This document shows, in pieces, positions 44,163 to 53,185 of a stretch of 64,000 nucleotides of DNA (position 1 is its first letter; each line of letters starts with the position of its first letter). The stretch spans positions 62,001-126,000 of the forward strand of contig NZ_VTOK01000010.1 of the NCBI RefSeq assembly GCF_009765375.1. Direction: 5' to 3'. Origin of the DNA: Alteribacillus sp. YIM 98480 (GTDB taxonomy: Bacteria; Bacillota; Bacilli; Bacillales; Marinococcaceae). Below the pieces are notes generated by a model. It was not told the origin of the DNA, searched no databases, and saw only the letters and a program-made list of their open reading frames with translations. The translations under genes and the position numbers were made by a program.

Positions 44163-44230
44163 AAAACTTGACTTCTCGTCAAGTCCTTATAACCGAAGTT
44201 ATGGTTTTAACAAAGTTAAAATAAAGTATT
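44163..44230. repeat. dispersed repeat family 2, copy d
   Basis: Reads ACTTGACTTCTCGTCAAGTC and TTTTAACAAAGTTAAAATAA. It directly follows family 1 copy C and precedes the YrhK-like gene. Confidence 0.5.
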
Positions 44231-44248
44231 AGAAAGGGTGAGGCCTAA

Positions 44249-44545
44249 TTGCCGCGGTTAAGTGATGCTCAAGATTACTTAAAAGTTAAATTTAAAAAAT
44301 CCAACTTTTATTTTTGGAAAAGGTACAAAGTAATCAGTACAGTGAATGATCTATCAACAGGAATCTGGTTTACACTTGGAAGTATCTTGTTTCTATTTAC
44401 CCCGCCTATCCAAACAGCAGGAAATATCTGTTTTATTTTAGGGAGCCTGCAGCTGCTCGCCCGTCCTATTATCCGAATTATTCATGATTCAGAGGTGAAA
44501 AAATTTCAGAGCTTAAAAGAAAATGAAACGGAGTATTATCACTAA
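44249..44545 (+). CDS. YrhK-like membrane protein
   Basis: 98 residues: MPRLSDAQDYLKVKF, RYKVISTVNDLSTGIWFTLG and a second hydrophobic segment, with SLQLLARPIIRI near the end. The YrhK domain has two membrane helices and no known function. Start TTG 44249 with GGGTGAGG upstream; no ATG is near. A terminator follows. Confidence 0.82.
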   Translation: MPRLSDAQDYLKVKFKKSNFYFWKRYKVISTVNDLSTGIWFTLGSILFLFTPPIQTAGNICFILGSLQLLARPIIRIIHDSEVKKFQSLKENETEYYH

Positions 44546-44555
44546 AAAAATAGAA

Positions 44556-44600
44556 ATACCGCCGTTATTTACACACTTCCTTTAACGGCGGCATTTCTTT
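44556..44600 (+). terminator. terminator after the YrhK-like gene
   Basis: CCGCCGTTA and TAACGGCGG form a stem with CATTTCTTT after it. Confidence 0.8.
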
Positions 44601-44689
44601 AAGTTCTACTTATCATGCTGGATTCTTTAAAATCAGCACGGTACCAAGTATATCAGTGCTTTAAATATATTTATTCTTTAGCTTTCAAA

Positions 44690-44735
44690 AAGGCTGATAT
44701 GTACTTCACAAGGTACTACCAGCCTTTTGTATTAA
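44690..44735 (-). terminator. terminator of the M20/ATP-grasp operon
   Basis: On the minus strand AAAGGCTGGTA ... ATCAGCCTTTTTG forms a stem with a T-run just past the M20 gene. Confidence 0.7.
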
Positions 44736-44739
44736 TGTT

Positions 44740-45840
44740 TTATTTATTTTGCACTGCCCGCTCTTCTACCTTGGAAAATTGTAAAACAAAATCCAGCAGA
44801 ATATCTTGGTAAGCATGGACCGTGTCTAAATATACTAATTCATTATCCCCATGCCAATTGTGGCCAAACGGTCCAAACTCTACCGCTGGTTTATTGTGCT
44901 TGGTAAAAAATTGACCGTCAGACGACCCGTGCTGGCCAAAAATGTTTGCTCGTTCTAACTGCGTCCTTTCTTTTACAGAAGCAGCTAACGCTTCAACATA
45001 AGGATCATCTGCTTTTGTTTTTACAGGATCGTTAATGATATGGACATCCACTTTTGCATCTGCCGTTTCTTTAATCTGTTTTATAATGTCATCTACCGAT
45101 TGTTTCGGTAAATACCTTATATCAATAGACATTATGCAGTGTTCCGGGACTTTATTATAGACCGTCCCTCCTTCTATTTTTGCAAGGTTAATCGAAGGAT
45201 TATTGTACATAGGAGGTTCAGTTTCTGCAGCAAATGGAAGTTTCAGAATTTCTTCATACAGCTGATATGCCTTTTTAATGGCGTTTTGTCCTTCCCACGG
45301 CCTGCTTCCATGAGCTGGCTTTCCTTTGGTTTCAATGTCAAGCTGCAGCACTCCTTTCGATTGAACACCAATCCCTAACTCTGTCGGTTCCCCGCAAATA
45401 ACAAAATCTCCTAAATAACCTTGTTCCGTTAAATACTTAGTACCGTTTAAACCGCCTGTTTCTTCATCCGAAACAATTTGCAGTTGAATCTGAGAGTTAA
45501 GATTGTGCTTTTGTGCTTGAACTGCTGCCTCCATCATAGCTGCCACACCTGCTTTCATGTCAGCAGAGCCGCGTCCATACATTTTTCTTTCTTTAATATA
45601 CGGAGAAAATTGTTCTTCCTTTCCTTTGACGACGTCAACATGACCATTTAAAACAACCGTTTTGTCTCCGCTTCCGATTTCAGATACTAACATGTGAAAC
45701 CCGTTGTTTTCTAACTTTCTTACAGGAAGGCCGCGTTCTGTTAACCAGTTCTCACAGAACGCGACCGCCCGATTTGCCCCTTCCATTGTAGAGCTGTCAA
45801 TTTTTATTAAATCTTTTAAAAGCTTTTCCGTATCGCTCAT
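44740..45840 (-). CDS. M20 family metallopeptidase (ArgE/DapE/CPG2 type)
   Basis: 366-residue di-zinc hydrolase. Metal ligands: His in VLNGHVDVV, Asp in YGRGSADMKAG, Glu pair in SDEETGG, and a later His in GPFGHNWHGDNE. It removes N-acyl groups or a C-terminal amino acid. The dimerisation domain is complete (GKPAHGSRPWEG). It follows an ATP-grasp gene after 96 bases on the same strand, with AAGGAGG before the ATG. The pair suggests making and trimming of an amide-linked compound, but no substrate can be read. Confidence 0.88.
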   Translation of the reverse strand: MSDTEKLLKDLIKIDSSTMEGANRAVAFCENWLTERGLPVRKLENNGFHMLVSEIGSGDKTVVLNGHVDVVKGKEEQFSPYIKERKMYGRGSADMKAGVAAMMEAAVQAQKHNLNSQIQLQIVSDEETGGLNGTKYLTEQGYLGDFVICGEPTELGIGVQSKGVLQLDIETKGKPAHGSRPWEGQNAIKKAYQLYEEILKLPFAAETEPPMYNNPSINLAKIEGGTVYNKVPEHCIMSIDIRYLPKQSVDDIIKQIKETADAKVDVHIINDPVKTKADDPYVEALAASVKERTQLERANIFGQHGSSDGQFFTKHNKPAVEFGPFGHNWHGDNELVYLDTVHAYQDILLDFVLQFSKVEERAVQNK

Positions 45841-45936
45841 GAGTAATCCTCCTTACAGAACAACTGCTATTACGAGCGATCTCTCGTATTCTATAAAACT
45901 TTTACCGTCTGTTTATAGAAATAAACATAATACTTT

Positions 45937-47001
45937 TTATTTGGCTTCCGTCTTTTCTTTAATAGCGTCTTCTACTTTTCCTTCATTAATTCTAACCACG
46001 GTGTCATGCCGTGCAAGTTCCACGTCAGCATCATCTTCTAACCACTCTTGTTTTAATTCTTTTCCGCGAGCTAGAGCAATATAAGCTGCAGGAATATTGG
46101 CTCCGGCAGCGTGGGAGAGCGCATAGCTTCCTCCAAAGCGCGGATTAATATCAATAATGTAGTAATCCTTGCCATCGTAAAAGACATCCGTATTAATATA
46201 TCCTACATGTTTCAAGTTCTCACCAATCTTCTTGCCTATTTGAAACAACTCATTGCTTCTTACCGATACAGCCTTATCTACATCTCCACCGCGCATTTCT
46301 AATTGTTTCAATGCTAAAGAGGTGAGAAACTGGCCATTTAAATCATTAAAAATATCTAAACTGAATTTTTCTCCTTCTATCACATCTTGTATAATTACAT
46401 TCTCCTCCGGAATTTTAGAGGTAGCATCGTCTAAAGGCGTTTCCTTGATCGTTTGAACAGCAAGTTTATATGCAAATTCCATATCTTCTACATTATGAAC
46501 GATCTCAATACCCATCGACGCAGACCCATTGCGCGGTTTGACGATCAATGGAAAGATAACCTCTTTATTTACTAAACCTTCTTTCGCTTCTTCTATGGTG
46601 AAATACGAACGCGGAGCTTTTACTCCATAGGAGCCAAGCAGCTTATGATACATTCCTTTATCTCGGACTTTATGAACAATATCTGGGCTTGGAGTAAATA
46701 CCGCCACCCCCAGTGCTTCTAATTCTTTTTTATGATCGGCTAGTTTTGGTACTTCCCAGTCGTTTAAAGGTACCAGGCAGTTAACGTTGTTTTCTTTACA
46801 AATAGAAAATACAGCTTCGATATACCGTTCATCTGTTTGATGTGGGATAACGTAACTCCGGTCAGCCGCTTGCAGAGAGGGGGCATTTTTATCTGGATCC
46901 GCTACAATGACATTACCTAGTAGATTTTCATCTTTTAACGCTGCTTGAAAAAAACTGATAAAATCTATACGTCTGGCACCTGATGTTAATAATATATTCA
47001 T
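45937..47001 (-). CDS. ATP-grasp enzyme (carbamoyl-phosphate-synthase-like)
   Basis: 354 residues. The pre-ATP-grasp domain begins MNILLTSGARRIDFI with ADPDKNAPSLQAAD, the CarB/PylC-like entry. The ATP-grasp fold has PLIVKPRNGSASMGI, NVIIQDVIEGEKFSLDIF and YYIIDINPRFGGSY, whose Asp/Asn bind magnesium. Such enzymes join an acid to an amine via an acyl phosphate. ATG 47001 (10 bases from GGAGG) is better than 47010. With the M20 gene it forms an operon. The product is unknown. Confidence 0.82.
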   Translation of the reverse strand: MNILLTSGARRIDFISFFQAALKDENLLGNVIVADPDKNAPSLQAADRSYVIPHQTDERYIEAVFSICKENNVNCLVPLNDWEVPKLADHKKELEALGVAVFTPSPDIVHKVRDKGMYHKLLGSYGVKAPRSYFTIEEAKEGLVNKEVIFPLIVKPRNGSASMGIEIVHNVEDMEFAYKLAVQTIKETPLDDATSKIPEENVIIQDVIEGEKFSLDIFNDLNGQFLTSLALKQLEMRGGDVDKAVSVRSNELFQIGKKIGENLKHVGYINTDVFYDGKDYYIIDINPRFGGSYALSHAAGANIPAAYIALARGKELKQEWLEDDADVELARHDTVVRINEGKVEDAIKEKTEAK

Positions 47002-47114
47002 AAATTTCATACCTCCAGCCTCTTTGTAGTACCCCTTCTTAAATCTTTCACTCTTTCATTCCCCTGATAGTCTATGTATACCCAAAAATAGGTACATTAA
47101 CCTTAAAATTAGTG

Positions 47115-47162
47115 TAAGAAAAATGACTCCCTTGCTGTTAGCAAAAGGAGCCATTAAAAATA
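47115..47162 (-). terminator. terminator of mqnB-mqnD
   Basis: On the minus strand ATGGCTCC ... GGGAGTCATTTTTC forms a stem with a T-run right after mqnD. Confidence 0.75.
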
Positions 47163-47166
47163 TTAT

Positions 47167-48003
47167 TTACTTTAATGCATTTAAATCAAAGGACGGCACC
47201 AGACCTTTCTCTGCTGCCCTTCCAAGCAGGGACTCTATCGCTGCGTAACCGTCTTCGCCAAGATCTCTTGTAAATTCATTAACATACAAATCGATATGAG
47301 ATTGAGCAACATCTGGAGACATCTCTTGTGCGTGTTCTAGTACGTATTCACGTGAAGCTTCGGGATTCTCCCATGCATACTCAACAGAAGCACGGATCCA
47401 ATCCGCAAGTTTGGCATGATTTATAGAATCTGAACGTTTTGCAATAATTGCGCCGAGAGGGATTGGTAAGCCTGTGTCCTCCTCCCACCATTCTCCGAGA
47501 TCTTGCAGCAAATGAAGGCCATAATTTTGAAACGTAAACCTTGCCTCATGTATGACTAAACCAGCATCCACTTCACCGCTTTGAACCGCCGGCATAATTT
47601 TATCAAAAGGCATCACCCGGATTTCTCCAACGTCCTCAGGTACATTTTGAGCAACCCAGAGGCGAAAAAGTATGTAAGCAGTTGAACGATCACTCGGCAC
47701 TGCAACCGTTTTTCCTCTAATAGCAGCAGCTGAGTTTGTTTTGTCAGCTGTCAAAACAAGCGGACCGCACCCTCTTCCTAATGCTCCGCCGCACGGGATA
47801 AGGCGGTAATCATCGAGCACCCAGGGCAGCGCTGCAAAAGATATTTTCATCACTTCTGGTCCTTGTTGTTTAGAAGCCCAATAATTTGTCTTATCAATAT
47901 CTGCATAGGTTACATCAAAAGACGGAGCACTATCGATCAGTCCATGTACCAATGCGTGGAACACAAATGTATCGTTTGGACATGGTGAAAAAGCTATATT
48001 CAT
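47167..48003 (-). CDS. mqnD: 1,4-dihydroxy-6-naphthoate synthase
   Basis: 278 residues, periplasmic-binding-like fold. SPCPNDTFVFHAL, KISFAALPWVL, GCGPLVLT, VAVPSDRSTAY and GLVIHEARFTF are the MqnD marks; His in VIHEAR is the family's active-site residue. It turns cyclic dehypoxanthine futalosine into 1,4-dihydroxy-6-naphthoate in the futalosine route to menaquinone. It starts directly after mqnB's stop, so the two are coupled. mqnA, mqnC and mqnE are not in the window. Confidence 0.93.
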   Translation of the reverse strand: MNIAFSPCPNDTFVFHALVHGLIDSAPSFDVTYADIDKTNYWASKQQGPEVMKISFAALPWVLDDYRLIPCGGALGRGCGPLVLTADKTNSAAAIRGKTVAVPSDRSTAYILFRLWVAQNVPEDVGEIRVMPFDKIMPAVQSGEVDAGLVIHEARFTFQNYGLHLLQDLGEWWEEDTGLPIPLGAIIAKRSDSINHAKLADWIRASVEYAWENPEASREYVLEHAQEMSPDVAQSHIDLYVNEFTRDLGEDGYAAIESLLGRAAEKGLVPSFDLNALK

Positions 48004-48651
48004 TTAAAATACCTCCTGTAAACCATTGCTTGCTTGTTCTAACGCAGCAAGCGCCTCTTTTATTTTCCAATTATCTCTATCTCTTGGACCAACGAAGTTT
48101 GAAATAGATCGAACTTCAAAAACCGGCACGTCAAGCTTTCGGGCTGAAACAGCAACACCAAAGCCTTCCATTGCCTCTGCTTTCGCTTCAGGTACACGAA
48201 AAACCAAATTTTCAGCTGTTTTAGCTGTACCGGTAACGGTTGCAGTCGTTAAAATGGGCCCTGTTTGAGCTTTCAGACCTCTTTCGGCGATGGTCGTACA
48301 CAATTTGTCTGTAAGAAGAGGATCACATCGGTAACGAGAGCAGCCCAAGTTTAATTTTTCTAAATCATAAAACCCTTCGTTTGTTTCTGCTCCCAAGTCA
48401 GCTCCCCAAATCTCACTTGCTACCACAATGGATTCTAGTTCTGTTTGAGCTCGGAAACCACCTGCAATTCCTGCACTTACTACTGCACTATATGAATCTT
48501 TTGTAAGAGCAATTGCTGTACTTGCTGCTGCTTCAGCTAAACCGACACCACCTGCAATGACATCAAAACGACTATTGCGGTCTAATCCTCGCTCTACTGC
48601 TTCACGCTCTGCTTCTACAGCCGTAACGATTAAAACCTTACTTCCTGACAT
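48004..48651 (-). CDS. mqnB: futalosine hydrolase
   Basis: 215 residues of the nucleoside phosphorylase/MTAN fold. VTAVEAEREAVERGL, GVGLAEAAASTA, SAGIAGGF and EAMEGFGVAVSA are the MqnB marks, the last with the purine-side Glu. It splits futalosine into hypoxanthine and dehypoxanthine futalosine. AAGGAG precedes the ATG. First of a two-gene operon. Confidence 0.93.
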   Translation of the reverse strand: MSGSKVLIVTAVEAEREAVERGLDRNSRFDVIAGGVGLAEAAASTAIALTKDSYSAVVSAGIAGGFRAQTELESIVVASEIWGADLGAETNEGFYDLEKLNLGCSRYRCDPLLTDKLCTTIAERGLKAQTGPILTTATVTGTAKTAENLVFRVPEAKAEAMEGFGVAVSARKLDVPVFEVRSISNFVGPRDRDNWKIKEALAALEQASNGLQEVF

Positions 48652-48809
48652 GTACTGGTACTCCTTTTTCTTAAATCTACCTTTATCATATCACGAATCT
48701 CTTTGAATATTAGAAATGAAAGCTTTACCTATTAATCCATGCAAAAGTCTCACTTACATTATGTGAAAATATGATAGAATTGTGTAAGATCATCGCAGGA
48801 GGAACAAGC

Positions 48810-49646
48810 ATGTTCAATATTGTATATAAGAATAATAGAGTAATTATCTTTATTACCTCTGTCCTTATAATTCTCTGCAGCTTACTGCTGTTTTCCGATG
48901 AGCCGCAAACGAAGTCTCAAGACACTGATCATATCACGCCAACCTTGTTTATTCATGGTTTTAAGGGAGGCCCCGGTTCCTTTAATACCATGCTTCATCG
49001 ATTTGAACGTAATGGTTGGGGCTCAAGAGGATTGATTTTTCATGTGAGTGCTGATGGAAAGGTGGAAACAGAGGGACAGCTTACTAATGACAATAATCCC
49101 TTTATACAAGTACTATTCGAACATAACAGAGCCAGTTTAGCCGATCAAACCGTTTGGCTTCAGCGTATTATGGCTTCTCTTTATGAAAAATATGAAATAA
49201 GACAAGTTAACCTCATCGGCCATTCTATGGGAGGTTTAACTTCTGCTAATTATCTCTTGCACAATGAAGGAAACAAATACCCAGCCGTAAATCGCCTGGT
49301 CGTTATAGGCAGTCCATTTAAAGGCATACATCAAAAAAGTTATTTCGAGATTAATACCGGAGCCGCTACGGTAGATTTACAGCCAAGCTCTGCAGCATTA
49401 GAAAATATGGTTTATAAAAAGGACCATTTCGATGAGCATGTATCGGTACTTGCGATTGCCGGTGTCATTAATAATGAGGAAACAGATGGGGTTGTAAGCA
49501 AGACCAGTGCTTATGGAATAAAAGATATCGTTCCTGCTGCTAACTATCAAGAAGAAACCATTTATGACACCAATGCCACCCATTCCGGTCTGCACGAACA
49601 TACTGGTGTTGATAAAAAAGTAGCTGCGTTTCTCTGGGACAAATAA
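48810..49646 (+). CDS. alpha/beta hydrolase (DUF915, lipase-like), membrane-anchored or secreted
   Basis: 278 residues. N-terminal hydrophobic segment (VIIFITSVLIILCSLLLF), then PTLFIHGFKGGPGSFNTML (oxyanion loop), nucleophile Ser in LIGHSMGGLTSANY, an acid near ETDGVVSKTSA and the catalytic His in HSGLHEHTGV. This is the DUF915 cell-surface hydrolase pattern. ATG 48810 has AGGAGG. It is a single gene ending in a strong terminator. The substrate is unknown. Confidence 0.88.
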   Translation: MFNIVYKNNRVIIFITSVLIILCSLLLFSDEPQTKSQDTDHITPTLFIHGFKGGPGSFNTMLHRFERNGWGSRGLIFHVSADGKVETEGQLTNDNNPFIQVLFEHNRASLADQTVWLQRIMASLYEKYEIRQVNLIGHSMGGLTSANYLLHNEGNKYPAVNRLVVIGSPFKGIHQKSYFEINTGAATVDLQPSSAALENMVYKKDHFDEHVSVLAIAGVINNEETDGVVSKTSAYGIKDIVPAANYQEETIYDTNATHSGLHEHTGVDKKVAAFLWDK

Positions 49647-49655
49647 CTTTTAACT

Positions 49656-49697
49656 AAACCTCCCGTTCCAACAGTGGATAACGGGAGGCTCTCTTTG
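49656..49697. terminator. terminator between the hydrolase and YkoS-like genes
   Basis: CCTCCCGTT and AACGGGAGG form a stem with TCTCTTTGTT after it on the plus strand. It lies between convergent genes. Confidence 0.75.
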
Positions 49698-51413
49698 TTA
49701 TGAAGCTGGTTGGTATAAAAAGATACGCCAAGGAGAATCCTTTTTTTCAAATACTTCGAGCAGCTCTAAATTATTTTCTTCTGCATTTTCTAATTCAGCT
49801 GCAGAAAGAATATAATCTCCATCCATTTCTTTGAATGCTTCTGTACCAAAATCTACATTCTCTACTTTTTTATTTTTATCTTTAGTAAGAAGATAATTTT
49901 CTCCAATTTCATCTAGATATACATACACTCGGCCGCCCCACGTATCATAGTAATCTTTTAATGCCTCATTTTTTTCTAATTCACCTGATATCAAGTTTCG
50001 AAACTCATGTTTATACGAAAGCGGGTACATGGTTGCATATACATCAAGCGTATACATCCCGTTATATCGGGCCATGGCTGGATGCATTCCAATACTAACC
50101 ACACGATAATCGCTTGGTTCTTCTCCAATATAATCCTTGATATCATCAAATAAACCTTCTGAATAAAATTCCTCAAATGAAGGGTAATCGATACTTCTAT
50201 ATTTTAACTCATGGTGTTCACCCGCCAGCACAGCTAATTGGCAGATAATCAGAACAGGTACCAGCCATTGGCTGTACTTTATTCTTCTACTAATAATAGC
50301 TAAAGCAATTGCAAAACTAATATACCAAAGAACAGCATTGAGTAAATGAACTCTTCCAAAGTTAAATGTATTAAACAGTTGATGGGCATCTTTTAATACA
50401 CGCATTCCCTCCCAATACCACAGGGAGTACCAAAAGGAAAAAATAACTATAAGAAAGAAAAGAAATGGAAGCAATTTTTCCGATTGCAAAAATGTCAGGC
50501 TCGATTGATCTTTTTTCCACCGCTGTCTAATCCAGCTGCCTATTAAGAGTAATAAGGCAAATACAGCAACATACAAAATCACGTGTTGATGTAAAGATTC
50601 AGAATGGGTGTGAGCCGTAGTGAAATTTTCCCAAAACAGTCCAAGTGTGTCGGGAAAATTTTTATGACCTCGGGAAAATTCTTCCCGATGCGGGGTAAAT
50701 CCTTGTCCAAATAACATACCTGTTACTAATCTGTATTGCTTCAATAGATAGATGGAACCCATCAATATTAAAGCCGTAAACATCTTCCAATTTACGTTTC
50801 TTTTTCTGATCCAATCAGTAAGCCACAGTACCCCCATTAAACCAAGAAAGAAACTAAACGATAATACTAAAAGGGAGTAAAATGGTATCAGCACGATAAT
50901 AACCCAATCTTTAAACGATGATTCCTGGTTTCTTATATTCAAAAAAGCGTATAAGGCGAGCGGAATACCGGCAATGCTTAATGCTCCAAATGGCCAAAAC
51001 GGAAGAATAGAAAACGCAAGAGCAGAGCCAACAGTGATAACAGGGCTGACTTCTTGGTTGCGGAAGATATGTTTTTTCAATAACAAGAACATGCCAATGA
51101 AAGCAATAAAACGCATAAGAAATGCATTTATCGTAATGACCGTAATTGGCTCAAACAAATAAAACAATAAAACATATAGATTCCATTCTGAATCCAATGA
51201 AGCACGCGGCAGACCATTCATCATATTCGGTATCTGTGCATCATTTTCTGCAAATATTTTTCCGCTTTCCACTAGCGTTTTATACCATATGAGATTGGAA
51301 TCGAGGTTATCATGAATTCGTACGTGCGAACCTTCTCCAAGAATAACAAGCGGTGATAAATACACCAATAAACCTATACATCCGATAATAAGAAGTATGC
51401 GTTCCTTTAACAT
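49698..51413 (-). CDS. ykoS: YkoS-like (DUF6044) membrane glycosyltransferase candidate
   Basis: 571 residues with about a dozen membrane segments and a soluble C-terminal domain (about 430-571). HIRIHDNLDSN-like sequence near residue 32-38 (VRIHDNLDSN) is the acidic first external loop expected of GT-C enzymes. DUF6044 proteins such as B. subtilis YkoS pair with an Und-P glycosyltransferase (YkoT), and related pairs (YfhO/CsbB) transfer the sugar outside the membrane to lipoteichoic acid. Here it is last in the Fuc4NAc operon, overlapping wecE by 7 bases. It should transfer Fuc4NAc from Und-P to a surface polymer; this role is inferred. Confidence 0.8.
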   Translation of the reverse strand: MLKERILLIIGCIGLLVYLSPLVILGEGSHVRIHDNLDSNLIWYKTLVESGKIFAENDAQIPNMMNGLPRASLDSEWNLYVLLFYLFEPITVITINAFLMRFIAFIGMFLLLKKHIFRNQEVSPVITVGSALAFSILPFWPFGALSIAGIPLALYAFLNIRNQESSFKDWVIIVLIPFYSLLVLSFSFFLGLMGVLWLTDWIRKRNVNWKMFTALILMGSIYLLKQYRLVTGMLFGQGFTPHREEFSRGHKNFPDTLGLFWENFTTAHTHSESLHQHVILYVAVFALLLLIGSWIRQRWKKDQSSLTFLQSEKLLPFLFFLIVIFSFWYSLWYWEGMRVLKDAHQLFNTFNFGRVHLLNAVLWYISFAIALAIISRRIKYSQWLVPVLIICQLAVLAGEHHELKYRSIDYPSFEEFYSEGLFDDIKDYIGEEPSDYRVVSIGMHPAMARYNGMYTLDVYATMYPLSYKHEFRNLISGELEKNEALKDYYDTWGGRVYVYLDEIGENYLLTKDKNKKVENVDFGTEAFKEMDGDYILSAAELENAEENNLELLEVFEKKDSPWRIFLYQPAS

Positions 51414-52537
51414 GCATAGAAGCTCCTAACTGTTTCCGCTATATACTTCACTTTTTCTTCCGTAAGGCCATAATACATTGGCAGCCGTACAAGCCGGTCA
51501 CTTTCGCGTGTCGTAAACCGATCGTTTCCATAAAAGTGTCCAAAACGCTTCCCAGCATTAGAAGAATGCAGCGGTACGTAGTGAAAAGCACTTAAAATAT
51601 CATGTTGCTTCAACCAATCAATGAGTGCTGTTCGCTCTTCTAGGTCTTTCGTTTTCAAATAAAACATATGGGCATTGTGTTCACAGTTATCGGGAATATT
51701 CGGCAGTTCTGCTCTTCCCCTTTCAGCTAAAGAAGACAATTCCTCATAATATTTATGCCATGCCTTCAGCCTTTCGTCATTAATCGTTTCCGCTAGTTCC
51801 AATTGGGCGTATAAAAAAGCAGCATTCAGTTCACTTGGTAAATAAGAAGAACCAGCATCCACCCACGTGTATTTATCGACCTGGCCGCGGAAAAACTGCG
51901 AACGGTTTGTTCCCTTTTCTCTAATAATTTCTGCACGCTCTTGCCATTGTTTGTTGTTAACAAGAAGAGCACCGCCCTCCCCGCTCGTGTAATTTTTGGT
52001 TTCATGAAAGCTGTAGCAGCCAAGGTCTCCGATCGTTCCGAGTGCCTGGCCCTTATACGTACTCATTACCCCTTGAGCTGCATCTTCAATGACTGTCAGA
52101 TTATGATTTTTTGCTATCGCTAAAATTTCATCCATCTCACAAGCGACACCAGCATAATGAACGGGAACGATCGCTTTGGTTTTCGAGGTGATCGCTTCTT
52201 CAATTAAACGTTCATCCATATTCATCGTGTCCGGACGTATATCTACGAAAACGATAGCAGCTCCCCGAAGGACAAACGCATTTGCAGTCGACACAAAGGT
52301 ATAAGAAGGCATTATTACTTCGTCGCCAGGACCTATGCCAGCAAGTAGAGCTGCCATTTCGAGGGCATGTGTGCAAGACGGAGTTAAAAAGGCTTTTGGA
52401 CAATTCAAGCGCTGCTCGATCCATTGATTGCAAGACTTTGTGAAGCTGCCATCGCCAGCGAGCTTGCCGTTGTCGATTGCCTGATTTATATATTGCTGTT
52501 CATTACCGGTTATTGGCGGTTTGTTAAAAGGAATCAA
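51407..52537 (-). CDS. wecE: dTDP-4-amino-4,6-dideoxygalactose transaminase
   Basis: 376-residue PLP enzyme of the DegT/DnrJ/EryC1 family. IPFNKPPITGNEQQYI opens it, TPSCTHALEMAALL, MPSYTFVSTANAF and VIEDAAQGV follow, and the Schiff-base Lys is in CYSFHETKNYTSGEGG. HETKN and the whole layout match WecE/RffA, which aminates dTDP-4-keto-6-deoxyglucose to dTDP-Fuc4N. TTG 52537 has AAGGAGGGG. A mobile repeat splits it from the previous gene by 261 bases, the only gap in the operon. Confidence 0.92.
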   Translation of the reverse strand: MIPFNKPPITGNEQQYINQAIDNGKLAGDGSFTKSCNQWIEQRLNCPKAFLTPSCTHALEMAALLAGIGPGDEVIMPSYTFVSTANAFVLRGAAIVFVDIRPDTMNMDERLIEEAITSKTKAIVPVHYAGVACEMDEILAIAKNHNLTVIEDAAQGVMSTYKGQALGTIGDLGCYSFHETKNYTSGEGGALLVNNKQWQERAEIIREKGTNRSQFFRGQVDKYTWVDAGSSYLPSELNAAFLYAQLELAETINDERLKAWHKYYEELSSLAERGRAELPNIPDNCEHNAHMFYLKTKDLEERTALIDWLKQHDILSAFHYVPLHSSNAGKRFGHFYGNDRFTTRESDRLVRLPMYYGLTEEKVKYIAETVRSFYAC

Positions 52538-52597
52538 TGTTTGTTCCCCTCCTTATAAAGCGAAATTGTCCAATAGTTACAGCTAAGATGCTATTAA

Positions 52598-52759
52598 GAA
52601 AAGCGCAAGCGCCTTGCTCACGAGCGACAATTCCTGGAGGGTCAGCATATTGAAAGCTGATCTGTGCTTTCCATTGACGGACCGAAGGAATCTCAAGGTA
52701 GTAGGCGCTGGAGCTAGACATGTAAAACGCCAAATATCTATACTTTCTTTCTCACCTTT
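52598..52759. repeat. dispersed structured repeat, family 1, copy D
   Basis: 162 bases flanked by TAA on both sides, inserted inside the Fuc4NAc operon. The inner hairpin is slightly changed (TTGAAAGC/GCTTTCCA). Confidence 0.9.
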
Positions 52760-52798
52760 TAAAAAAAACAAAAAATGAATGAACCGAATGCGATTCAC

Positions 52799-53164
52799 TC
52801 AGGCAGATTGGCTTGTTACAATAATCCCCGCAATGATGAGAAGGAGACCTATCATTTTGTGGGCAGTGACAGCTTCATGGAATAGAAAAATAGATAATAA
52901 AAAGACGAGCATAAACGATAAACTCATAAACGGATAAGCGTAACTAAGATCAAACTTAGTCATGGCGGCCATCCAAAAGAGAGATGCTACAAATGCCGAA
53001 AGAAACCCCGAAAGAATGAGCGGGTCAAATAAGAGCTTCAGGAGAAAAAATACCTTTTCCTGAAGCCCATCAGGCAGACCGCTGTACTTAGAAATCCGCC
53101 ATTTTAACATGATTTGTCCATAGACAGTGAAAAATATCGTGCCAAATATATATAAATAACCCAA
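52799..53164 (-). CDS. SMR/EamA-like four-helix membrane protein, probable Und-P-sugar flippase
   Basis: 121 residues with four membrane helices. YIFGTIFFTVYGQIMLKWR is like the first helix of ArnE/ArnF and SMR proteins, and FDLSYAYPFMSLSFMLVFLLS the third. ArnE/F flip Und-P-aminoarabinose. Here, between Und-P transferase, acetyltransferase and a GT-C-like gene, it is the natural candidate to flip Und-P-Fuc4NAc, in place of the GtcA-type flippase. TTG 53164 is the start with AGAGAGGG upstream. Function is inferred from context. Confidence 0.75.
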   Translation of the reverse strand: MGYLYIFGTIFFTVYGQIMLKWRISKYSGLPDGLQEKVFFLLKLLFDPLILSGFLSAFVASLFWMAAMTKFDLSYAYPFMSLSFMLVFLLSIFLFHEAVTAHKMIGLLLIIAGIIVTSQSA

Positions 53165-53185
53165 TCTAAAAACCCTCTCTGCACC

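Noticed and set aside
52524-52798. two overlapping minus-strand frames of 69-71 codons
   Set aside because: Same repeat-derived peptide as in copy A, from copy D; not a gene.
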